DNA from: Bacteroidota bacterium
GTDB lineage: Bacteria; Bacteroidota; Bacteroidia; Bacteroidales; JAADJA01
NCBI GenBank assembly: GCA_024278155.1
Contig: JAJRTT010000357.1
Location: 1-6,762 of the forward strand
Direction of reading: 5' to 3'
Length of the DNA stretch: 6,762 bases
The notes beneath the pieces are model-generated. The model saw only the letters and a program-made list of their open reading frames with translations, was not told where the DNA came from and ran no database searches. The position numbers were made by a program, and so were the translations under genes. Every line of letters begins with the position of its first letter. Within the stretch, counting starts at the first letter, position 1. Positions 1-5,337 of the stretch are shown piece by piece.

Positions 1-606
1 AGGGAATTCCCATCAGGGGTACCTACCATGCTTTTGGGGAAAAATATCGAAACAAGCCTTGAAAACCTAAAAGCAGGTGATTACTCCATAAACGGTGAAA
101 TCCTGGTCGAACGGAAAACCGCAGAAGATTTTGTTCAATCGCTGATAAGCAACCGCTTGTTTCCCCAATGCGAAAAACTGAAACGGGCCTCGGCAGTCCA
201 TTTTATCATTATCGAAGGAAACCCTTATAAAACCAACCATAAAATAAAAGATGAAGCGGTAAAGGGGGCATTGCTTTCGGTTTCGGTTGCCTGGCAAATA
301 CCTGTTTTGTTCTCGAAAGACAAAACCGAAACAATTGACATCCTGATTAAAACAGGCAAACAATTGTTTATCGATAAAATCCCAAAACTAAGAAAGGGGC
401 ACAAACCTAAAAAGCAAAGAAACCAGCAACTCTATTTATTGCAGGGCTTGCCCAAAATCGGCCCTGCACTTGCCCACCGGCTTTTGTTGCATTTTGGATC
501 CCTTTCAAAAACCATGAAGGCCACAGAAAAGCAACTTGTTAAAGTCAATGGGATCGGCAAAACAAAGGCATGTGAAATTGTTGGTTTCATTAACCGCAAA
601 TTTTGA
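1..606 (+). CDS. ERCC4-family (XPF/Mus81/Hef-like) nuclease with tandem HhH, 5'-truncated
   Basis: The frame is open from the first base, and its first visible residues, Arg-Glu-Phe-Pro-Ser-Gly, fit the end of the ERCC4 D-x-R-E motif. The ATG at 28 therefore lies inside the nuclease domain and the real start is upstream. Counting the codon at 1 as residue 1, the nuclease core signature GD...ERKx3D is intact: G26-D27, E37-R38-K39, D43. It is followed by the conserved N-R-L-F-x-Q segment and an IIIEG strand. A lysine-rich linker (about 121-140) leads to two helix-hairpin-helix motifs, LPKIGP at 150-155 and VNGIGKT at 182-188, and the protein ends soon after. The family cuts branched DNA such as flaps, forks or junctions in a metal-dependent way, with HhH domains contacting DNA. 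There is no helicase domain, as in the short crenarchaeal XPF type. The biological substrate here is unknown. No terminator is visible before the dut promoter. Confidence 0.88.
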   Translation, partial: REFPSGVPTMLLGKNIETSLENLKAGDYSINGEILVERKTAEDFVQSLISNRLFPQCEKLKRASAVHFIIIEGNPYKTNHKIKDEAVKGALLSVSVAWQIPVLFSKDKTETIDILIKTGKQLFIDKIPKLRKGHKPKKQRNQQLYLLQGLPKIGPALAHRLLLHFGSLSKTMKATEKQLVKVNGIGKTKACEIVGFINRKF

Positions 607-619
607 CTTTTAACATCTC

Positions 620-629
620 TTAACCTAAA
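620..629 (+). repeat. intergenic motif TTAACCTAAA, copy 1
   Basis: This 10-mer lies between the nuclease stop and the dut promoter box. Its core TTAACCTAA recurs in two other intergenic places in this window, once in inverted orientation. Function unknown. Confidence 0.35.
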
Positions 630-645
630 CATTTACTATTTTGCG

Positions 646-653
646 TACTTTTG
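646..653 (+). promoter_or_regulatory. Bacteroidota-type -7 promoter box before dut
   Basis: TACTTTTG matches the TAnnTTTG -7 consensus used by the Bacteroidota primary sigma factor. No good TTG -33 element is seen about 19-20 bases upstream. The box would put the transcription start near 660 and give a very short leader of about 20 nt before the dut ATG. TTTTGC occurs twice, 10 bases apart (639-644 and 649-654), so the exact box is slightly uncertain. It probably drives dut and the three genes that follow. Confidence 0.6.
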
Positions 654-679
654 CACGTTCTTTATAATACCGTATATAA

Positions 680-1114
680 ATGAAAATCAAAATAGTCAAT
701 ACTTCAAAACACCAGTTGCCAACGTATGAAACCGTGGCTTCTGCCGGAGTGGACCTACGTGCAAACCTGGATGCTCCCGTAAGCTTGAAACCCCTTGAAA
801 GAAACCTGATCCCCACCGGGTTGTTTATCGAGTTGCCCGTGGGCTATGAAGCACAGATTAGGCCCAGGAGCGGCCTGGCCATCAAGAAGGGGATTACATT
901 GTTGAATTCCCCCGGGACAATTGATGCGGATTACCGGGGAGAGATAAAAATCATCCTTGCCAATATCTCAAATGAGGAATTTACAGTAAACGATGGTGAG
1001 CGCATTGCCCAAATGGTCATTGCCCGGCACGAACAAGCGGAATGGGCAGAGGTGGAACAGCTGCAAGAAACCAGCCGGGGCACCGGAGGATTTGGCAGTA
1101 CGGGGACCGAATAG
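680..1114 (+). CDS. dut: deoxyuridine 5'-triphosphate nucleotidohydrolase (dUTPase)
   Basis: The enzyme hydrolyses dUTP to dUMP and pyrophosphate in the cytoplasm, keeping uracil out of DNA and supplying dUMP for thymidylate synthesis. At 144 residues it is the normal size of the homotrimeric family, and all five motifs are present in order: I, SAGVDLRA (21-28); II, RPRSGLAIKKG (61-71); III, GTIDADYRGEIKI (79-91); IV, GERIAQM (106-112); V, RGTGGFGSTG (133-142). By comparison with E. coli Dut, D82 should be the catalytic aspartate, Y85 the residue that excludes ribose and thymine, and F138 the flexible C-terminal residue that closes over the base. The ATG at 680 is the natural start, lying about 27 nt after the -7 box with an A/T-rich leader and no Shine-Dalgarno. 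It is the first gene of a probable four-gene unit; the gap to the next gene is 63 nt and holds no terminator. Confidence 0.97.
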   Translation: MKIKIVNTSKHQLPTYETVASAGVDLRANLDAPVSLKPLERNLIPTGLFIELPVGYEAQIRPRSGLAIKKGITLLNSPGTIDADYRGEIKIILANISNEEFTVNDGERIAQMVIARHEQAEWAEVEQLQETSRGTGGFGSTGTE

Positions 1115-1177
1115 TTTTAAGCTGTGCCGAAGCTCCCTTATAAAGTTTATTGATTACACTTTTTAATCTCAAGAATA

Positions 1178-2917
1178 TTGAAAAAATTCCCCCATATTGT
1201 TTTCCTTTTTGGCCTGCTGGCAATGGTTTCGTGCAGCTCCGTCAAAAACACCGGCAAAGCTGTTTTCCAGAAATCCAATAGCCATAGACCCACTTCTGTT
1301 AAAGGGGGCGATAATTCAAGTCTGTTTATAGATGCAAATACACAACGCATCCTGGGAAATTACAATGAAGCCGAAAAGCTTTTCAGGAAGTGCATTGGCA
1401 TTGACCCCAAGGATGATGCTTCCTATTTTGAACTTTCCAAACTGGCGCTCATGAGGAACAATGGCGAAGAAGCCATTGAGATGGCTGCCAAGGCAGTTGA
1501 GCTTTCCCCGGAAAACACCTATTATCTTGTTCTTTATGGGAACTTATTGCAAAGCAATGAACAATACGAAGAATCCTTGAAGGTTTTTGAACGGCTTTCA
1601 CAGCTTAAACCCAATAATATCGATTATCTTGATAATCTTGCGGTTTCATATATTTATGCGGGGAAAAATGACAAGGCCATTGAAACCTATGATAGGATTG
1701 AATCAAAAATTGGGATCTCAGAGGAATTTTCACTAAAGAAACAAAGCTTGTATTTGCAAGAAGGAAAAGTGGGCAAGGCCGGCGAAGAGATTGAAAAACT
1801 CATTGCCATTTTCCCAACGGTAAGCAGGTATTATGCTATCTTGGCCGAAATGTACATGGCCAATGGCATGGAGAACAAGGCATTGGAGGCCTATCAGAAA
1901 ATCATAGAACTGGATCCCGAGAACCCGTACATCCATATTACACTTGCCGATTATTACAAAAAGAAGGGCAATCCCGAAAAGGCCTTTGAGGAACTAAAAA
2001 TTGGATTTGCAAACCCAAACCTGGATATTGATACGAAAGTCCAGATTTTGGTCGCTTATTATTCTGTTATCGAATTGTACAACGATGCAAAGGATGAGGC
2101 TTTCGAGTTAGCTGAAATCCTGATCAAAACCCATCCCGATGATCCAAAATCGTACTCGATTTATGGTGATTTCCTGTATCAGGCCAAACAATTTGAGCAG
2201 GCGCGGAAAGCCTTCCGAAAAGTGATTTCAATCGACAGCAGCAAATATGCTGTATGGGAACAGTTGATCTTTATCGAATCGGAACTGAACGATGTGGATG
2301 CCATATTGTCGGAAAGTTTGCGTGCAATTGAACTTTTCCCCGAGCAAGCCTTGCTTTATTTGTTTGCAGGGAATGCTTATTCCCAAAAGAAAAAGTGGGA
2401 AGAGAGCATAAAAATACTGGAAGAAGGGGCTGATTATGTGGTGAACAACATTAGAATGGAAGAGCAGTTTTATTCGTTTTTGGGCGATGCGTACAATCAA
2501 ATAAAGGATGATGCCAATTCCGATAAGTATTATGAAAAAGTTTTGAAGCTGAACCCCGACAACGATTATGTATTGAACAATTATGCCTATTTCCTGTCGT
2601 TGCGGAACCAGGACCTGGAAAAGGCTGCCGCAATGGCCAAACGGGCCGTGGAGCTTAAACCGGGCACTGCCAACCAGGATACCTACGGTTGGGTACTCTA
2701 TCAAATGGGGGATTATGATGAAGCTGCCATTATGATAAAAAAGGCCATTGATAACGGTGAAACTGCCGGTGCGGTTATCCTTGAACATTATGGTGATGTG
2801 CTATGGAAGTTGGACAGGAAAGAAGAAGCCATCGAATATTGGGAAAAAGCAAAAGCTGCCGGCGAAGGTTCCGGTTTTTTGGAAAAGAAAGTTGAAGACA
2901 AGAAACTATATGAATAG
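1178..2917 (+). CDS. TPR-repeat lipoprotein, TTG start
   Basis: This is a 579-residue envelope lipoprotein made mostly of tetratricopeptide repeats, which usually act as protein-binding scaffolds. TTG at 1178 is chosen because it gives a complete lipoprotein signal: Lys-Lys, a hydrophobic stretch (7-17) and a lipobox MVSC with the lipidated cysteine at 19. The first ATG in frame (1223) would leave only three residues before that cysteine, and a TGA at 1151 closes the frame upstream. From about residue 46 to 566 there are roughly 11-12 TPR-like units. The clearest are near 46-79, 80-113, 114-147, 216-249, 250-283, 324-357, 428-462, 463-498, 500-532 and 533-566, many ending in a Leu/Ile-x-Pro turn. 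The residues after Cys19 (Ser-Ser-Val-Lys-Asn) lack the acidic surface-export signal of Bacteroidota lipoproteins, so a periplasm-facing anchor is likely. The binding partner is unknown; neighbours suggest a role in envelope assembly. Confidence 0.9.
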   Translation: MKKFPHIVFLFGLLAMVSCSSVKNTGKAVFQKSNSHRPTSVKGGDNSSLFIDANTQRILGNYNEAEKLFRKCIGIDPKDDASYFELSKLALMRNNGEEAIEMAAKAVELSPENTYYLVLYGNLLQSNEQYEESLKVFERLSQLKPNNIDYLDNLAVSYIYAGKNDKAIETYDRIESKIGISEEFSLKKQSLYLQEGKVGKAGEEIEKLIAIFPTVSRYYAILAEMYMANGMENKALEAYQKIIELDPENPYIHITLADYYKKKGNPEKAFEELKIGFANPNLDIDTKVQILVAYYSVIELYNDAKDEAFELAEILIKTHPDDPKSYSIYGDFLYQAKQFEQARKAFRKVISIDSSKYAVWEQLIFIESELNDVDAILSESLRAIELFPEQALLYLFAGNAYSQKKKWEESIKILEEGADYVVNNIRMEEQFYSFLGDAYNQIKDDANSDKYYEKVLKLNPDNDYVLNNYAYFLSLRNQDLEKAAAMAKRAVELKPGTANQDTYGWVLYQMGDYDEAAIMIKKAIDNGETAGAVILEHYGDVLWKLDRKEEAIEYWEKAKAAGEGSGFLEKKVEDKKLYE

Positions 2918-3725
2918 CAGGATCCTGATTATTATTGTCCTGGGGATGATGGCTGTGTTCTCCGGCTGTAAATCTACCCGGAAAACCATCAAACAGCCCA
3001 TTAAGGAATATGGTGCCGATTACCTCTTTGAAAAGCTAAAGGAGAATGAACTGAAATTCGATTGGCTATCGGGTAAATTTTCCCTGGATTTGATTGTTGA
3101 CAAAAAGAAAAATTCCTTTAAAGGGCAAATACGGATGAGGCGCGACAGTGCTATCTGGGTTTCGTTTTCACCTGCTCTTGGCATCGAAATGGCCCGTCTG
3201 CTCATTACGCGCGATTCGGTGTTTTTTATCAATCGCCTAAGTAAAAAATATTTTGTGGGCGATATTGAATTCGTTACCGGTTTCCTGGATGCCAATGTGG
3301 ACTATGATGTGATCCAATCGCTCCTGATCGGGAACGATCTTACCTATTACGAAAATGGGAAATTCAGGGCAACATATGACAGTAAGGAATACCACCTTGT
3401 TACAAGTGGACGGAGGAAACTTAAAAAGTACATAAAAACAAATGATGACGCAAGCCGTATTTTTATCCAGAACATTTACCTGAACCCGGAAACATTTAAG
3501 ATTTCGAGGATGAAAATCAAGGACATGACCAAGGAAGACCAAAAGCTTGAGGCCAGTTACGGGCAACATGAGCTTATTGATGGCCAAATGTTCCCTATGC
3601 ATATTACCTATGATATTTCAGCAAGAAACCCGATCAAGGTCGAGATGGACTATTCACGGATAATATTGGATGTGCCACAGGCAATCCCTTTTAAAATCTC
3701 ATCGAAATACGAGCAGATGAAATAG
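2910..3725 (+). CDS. DUF4292 lipoprotein, LolB-like candidate
   Basis: The start is the ATG at 2910, overlapping the end of the TPR gene by 8 nt. An in-frame ATG at 2748 would add 54 non-signal residues encoded inside the TPR gene. From 2910 the 271-residue product begins with a lipoprotein signal ending in FSGC (lipidated Cys20). I recognise the rest as DUF4292, a Bacteroidota family. About 36-170 looks like a LolA/LolB-type antiparallel beta sheet: WLSGKFSLD (52-60), a charged turn, GQIRMRRDSAIW (72-83), the loop SPALG (87-91), then an IT-x-DSV-x-x-IN strand (99-108). That order parallels E. coli LolB, the outer-membrane receptor that takes lipoproteins from LolA, and Leu90 falls where LolB has its membrane-inserting Leu68. 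Lys-Ser-Thr-Arg follows the cysteine, so there is no surface-export signal. Family assignment is firm; the LolB role is inference. It sits 3 nt from the EnvC-like gene. Confidence 0.9.
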   Translation: MNSRILIIIVLGMMAVFSGCKSTRKTIKQPIKEYGADYLFEKLKENELKFDWLSGKFSLDLIVDKKKNSFKGQIRMRRDSAIWVSFSPALGIEMARLLITRDSVFFINRLSKKYFVGDIEFVTGFLDANVDYDVIQSLLIGNDLTYYENGKFRATYDSKEYHLVTSGRRKLKKYIKTNDDASRIFIQNIYLNPETFKISRMKIKDMTKEDQKLEASYGQHELIDGQMFPMHITYDISARNPIKVEMDYSRIILDVPQAIPFKISSKYEQMK

Positions 3726-3728
3726 CCT

Positions 3729-4952
3729 ATGGCAATTCTCCCAAAAAATATCGCAAGGCTTGCATTGTACCTCTTGGTACTTTCATTTATTGGTTCGTCT
3801 TTTTCCCAGGACAAAAAAACCCTTCTCCAGTCGGATAAAAAAAAGATCGAGGAAGAAATCGAATACAGTACCCGGCTCCTCGAAGAAACCAAAAAATCGA
3901 AGAAAACATCCCTGAACCAGTTGGTATTGCTGAAGAAGCAGATCCGTGACCGTGAAAAACTGTTGCAGAACATGCAAAAGCAGATTAAGGCGGTGGACGA
4001 AACCATAAAGCTTGACGAGGAGATAATCACCGATTTGAACACCGATTTGAAGAAACTCAGGGACGAATATGCCAGGATGGTTTATTTTGCCTATAAAAAC
4101 CGGAATTCCTATGATAAACTCATGTTTGTTTTTGCTGCCAATGATTTCAACCAGGCCTATAAACGTCTGAAATATTTCCAGCAATATTCCGAATACCGGA
4201 AAATGCAATCGGAGCTAATCGTTAAAACACGGGAAGAGTTGGAATCAACGGTTGGACAACTGGAACAAAACAAGCAGGAAAAGATGAAGTTGTTGTCGTT
4301 GCTTACAAAGGAAAAGGATAAGTTGAACCGGGAGAAAACGATGAAAAGCAAAACTGTCCGAAATTTAAGTAAAAAGGAAAAACAGCTTCTATCCACGATT
4401 AAACAAAAGGAGAAGGCCTCCAAAAAGCTCCAGAAGGAGATAGAAAAAATCATTGCCGAAGAAATTCGGTTGGCAGCCCGGAAATCAGGCACAAAAAAAA
4501 CTTCCTCTTTTTCGTTAACCCCTGCCGAGTTGCAACTTTCGGCCAATTTCGAACTGAACAAAAACAAACTCCCCTGGCCTTTAAAACGGGGAGTGATCTC
4601 TGAAGATTTCGGGGAACACCCCCATCCTGTTTTGAAAAATGTCATGGTGCAAAACAAAGGGCTTGATTTCCTTACCGACAAGGGCGCCAGGGCCCGGGCC
4701 GTTTTCGATGGCGAGGTTACACGGGTTATTTCCATTGCCGGTTATAATTATGTGGTGATGATTCGGCACGGGGAATTCCTAACGGTTTATTCCAACCTTG
4801 TCGAGGTCTTTGTGCAAAACGGGGACAAGGTAAGTACGGGACAAGATATAGGAGAGGTGCATACCGACACAAAAGAGATGAAAACCGAGCTCCATTTTGA
4901 AATGTGGAAAGGGAAAACCCTCCTAAATCCATCCAATTGGCTTGCAAGATAA
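3729..4952 (+). CDS. EnvC-like murein hydrolase activator (coiled coil plus degenerate LytM/M23 domain)
   Basis: The 407-residue exported protein has a signal peptide with likely cleavage after Ser26 (SFS|QD). A long Lys/Glu-rich coiled coil (about 28-130 and 155-250) is interrupted by a YARMVYFAYKN-type segment near 110-125, as in EnvC proteins. The LytM/peptidase M23 domain runs from L281-P-W-P to the C-terminus. Active M23 enzymes need H-x3-D, a YxHL histidine and H-x-H; here these are N309-x3-D313, Y354-S-N356-L and E387-L-H389. Only one aspartate and one histidine of the set remain, so zinc-dependent cleavage is unlikely. By analogy with E. coli EnvC, the protein should activate N-acetylmuramoyl-L-alanine amidases at the division site under FtsEX control; no amidase or ftsEX gene is in view. 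The 3-nt gap to the DUF4292 gene implies co-transcription. Two runs of eight A lie inside the gene. Confidence 0.9.
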   Translation: MAILPKNIARLALYLLVLSFIGSSFSQDKKTLLQSDKKKIEEEIEYSTRLLEETKKSKKTSLNQLVLLKKQIRDREKLLQNMQKQIKAVDETIKLDEEIITDLNTDLKKLRDEYARMVYFAYKNRNSYDKLMFVFAANDFNQAYKRLKYFQQYSEYRKMQSELIVKTREELESTVGQLEQNKQEKMKLLSLLTKEKDKLNREKTMKSKTVRNLSKKEKQLLSTIKQKEKASKKLQKEIEKIIAEEIRLAARKSGTKKTSSFSLTPAELQLSANFELNKNKLPWPLKRGVISEDFGEHPHPVLKNVMVQNKGLDFLTDKGARARAVFDGEVTRVISIAGYNYVVMIRHGEFLTVYSNLVEVFVQNGDKVSTGQDIGEVHTDTKEMKTELHFEMWKGKTLLNPSNWLAR

Positions 4953-4990
4953 AAAAATGCAATTCTTGTCTTGTTTGAACTTCCAGATAT

Positions 4991-5015
4991 TAAGCATGTT
5001 AGCTTATCCTTTTTT
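4991..5015 (+). terminator. weak candidate intrinsic terminator after the envC-like gene
   Basis: TAAGC (4991-4995) and GCTTA (5002-5006) form a perfect 5-bp stem with a 6-nt loop. Two or three bases later comes a run of six T (5010-5015). The stem is short and A/U-rich, so on its own it would be inefficient. It begins 38 nt after the stop codon, the expected place for a first terminator. Confidence 0.35.
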
Positions 5016-5093
5016 ATAATCAATAAAAATAAGAAAAAAAACATTCAAAAACGCAACTCTTTGGCACTTTTTGTGTCTAACATACTATCTCAA

Positions 5094-5109
5094 TCGTCAG
5101 AGATGACGG
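5094..5109 (+). other. small hairpin with GAGA (GNRA) loop
   Basis: CGTCA and TGACG enclose GAGA, with an outer T-G wobble pair making six pairs in all. GNRA tetraloops stabilise RNA hairpins, so this may be a structured element in a 3' UTR or in a short RNA ending at the 5139-5172 terminator. No clear promoter of its own is visible. Confidence 0.35.
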
Positions 5110-5110
5110 A

Positions 5111-5120
5111 TTTAGGTTAA
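5111..5120 (-). repeat. intergenic motif TTAACCTAAA, inverted copy
   Basis: TTTAGGTTAA is the exact reverse complement of the 10-mer at 620-629. It lies just after the GAGA hairpin and before the strong terminator. Confidence 0.35.
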
Positions 5121-5138
5121 TAAATAATTGATTGACAG

Positions 5139-5172
5139 AGCCGGGTGCTGGTTACGCCCGGCTTATTTTTTT
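5139..5172 (+). terminator. strong rho-independent terminator
   Basis: A 9-bp stem, AGCCGGGTG against CGCCCGGCT (one U-G wobble), encloses the 7-nt loop CTGGTTA. It is followed by TA and seven T (5166-5172). It lies 186 nt after the envC-like stop codon and should end transcription of the dut-TPR-DUF4292-EnvC unit, or of a short RNA made within the spacer. Confidence 0.9.
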
Positions 5173-5250
5173 CCCGCAATTACGAACACCCTACCGATGC
5201 TGACCAAATCAGACATTTCAAATTTATGAACCCGGTTTCCGTCAGTATAT

Positions 5251-5269
5251 ATTACCTTTGTCCGGTAAT
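5251..5269 (+). promoter_or_regulatory. -7 promoter box (TACCTTTG) inside a perfect dyad
   Basis: TACCTTTG at 5253-5260 matches the Bacteroidota TAnnTTTG -7 consensus; no strong -33 TTG is seen at the usual distance. It predicts a start near 5267 and a leader of about 70 nt before the nuclease ATG at 5338. ATTACC-N7-GGTAAT (5251-5269) is a perfect 6+6 inverted repeat covering the box, so a dimeric regulator could bind there. The promoter is moderately supported; the operator is a guess. Confidence 0.5.
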
Positions 5270-5313
5270 CCTTGTTGATTCGATAAATTCTTTCAGTAAC
5301 TCATTAATTAATT

Positions 5314-5323
5314 TTAACCTAAC
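5314..5323 (+). repeat. intergenic motif TTAACCTAAC, copy 3
   Basis: This shares the 9-mer TTAACCTAA with the copy before dut and lies in the leader of the secreted nuclease gene, ending 14 nt before its ATG. It could pair with the inverted copy at 5111-5120, but the strong terminator lies between them. Confidence 0.35.
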
Positions 5324-5337
5324 ATCCCCATTCTAAT

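Larger units (their letters stand above)
4953..5337. other. 385-nt intergenic region with terminators and promoter
   Basis: No convincing coding sequence lies here. In order it holds a weak hairpin plus T-run (4991-5015), an A-rich tract (5023-5050), a small hairpin with a GAGA loop (5094-5109), an inverted copy of the TTAACCTAA motif (5111-5120), a strong intrinsic terminator (5139-5172), a promoter box within a dyad (5251-5269) and a direct copy of the motif (5314-5323). It separates the dut-envC unit from the secreted nuclease gene. Confidence 0.75.

Noticed and set aside
28..30. ATG at 28 as the start of the nuclease gene
   Set aside because: The in-frame residues upstream (R-E-F-P-S-G-V-P) belong to the conserved ERCC4 motif, so the gene begins before the window.
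1115..1177. Possible promoter or terminator between dut and the TPR gene
   Set aside because: There is no TAnnTTTG box, and the only inverted repeat is a 4-bp AGCT pair without a T-run, so co-transcription with dut is the simpler reading.
2228..2788. 186-residue - strand frame opposite the TPR gene
   Set aside because: It is antisense to conserved TPR repeats, with hydrophobic composition mirroring their codons, and has no recognisable domain.
2748..2909. Longer DUF4292 reading frame starting at ATG 2748
   Set aside because: The extra 54 residues are a shifted reading of the TPR gene and would bury the lipoprotein signal that starts at 2910.
4157..4735. 192-residue - strand frame opposite the EnvC-like gene
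   Set aside because: Its Ser/Phe-rich composition is the mirror of the Lys/Glu-rich coiled coil; there is no independent support.
3..4777. Several GAATTC palindromes, including GGGAATTCCC at 3-12
   Set aside because: They are scattered within coding sequence and used as ordinary Glu-Phe or Asn-Ser type codons; there is no array or spacing pattern.
5062..5077. Sigma-54-like element TGGCAC followed by TTTTTGTG
   Set aside because: The -24 half is good, but the required GC at -12 reads GT, and no gene starts downstream before the strong terminator.
5133..5138. TTGACA resembling a proteobacterial -35 box
   Set aside because: Bacteroidota do not use this consensus, and the matching -10 position falls in the terminator T-run.
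5145..5336. 63-residue + strand reading frame in the spacer
   Set aside because: It starts inside the terminator loop, crosses the T-run and promoter, has no family resemblance, and is best explained by chance.
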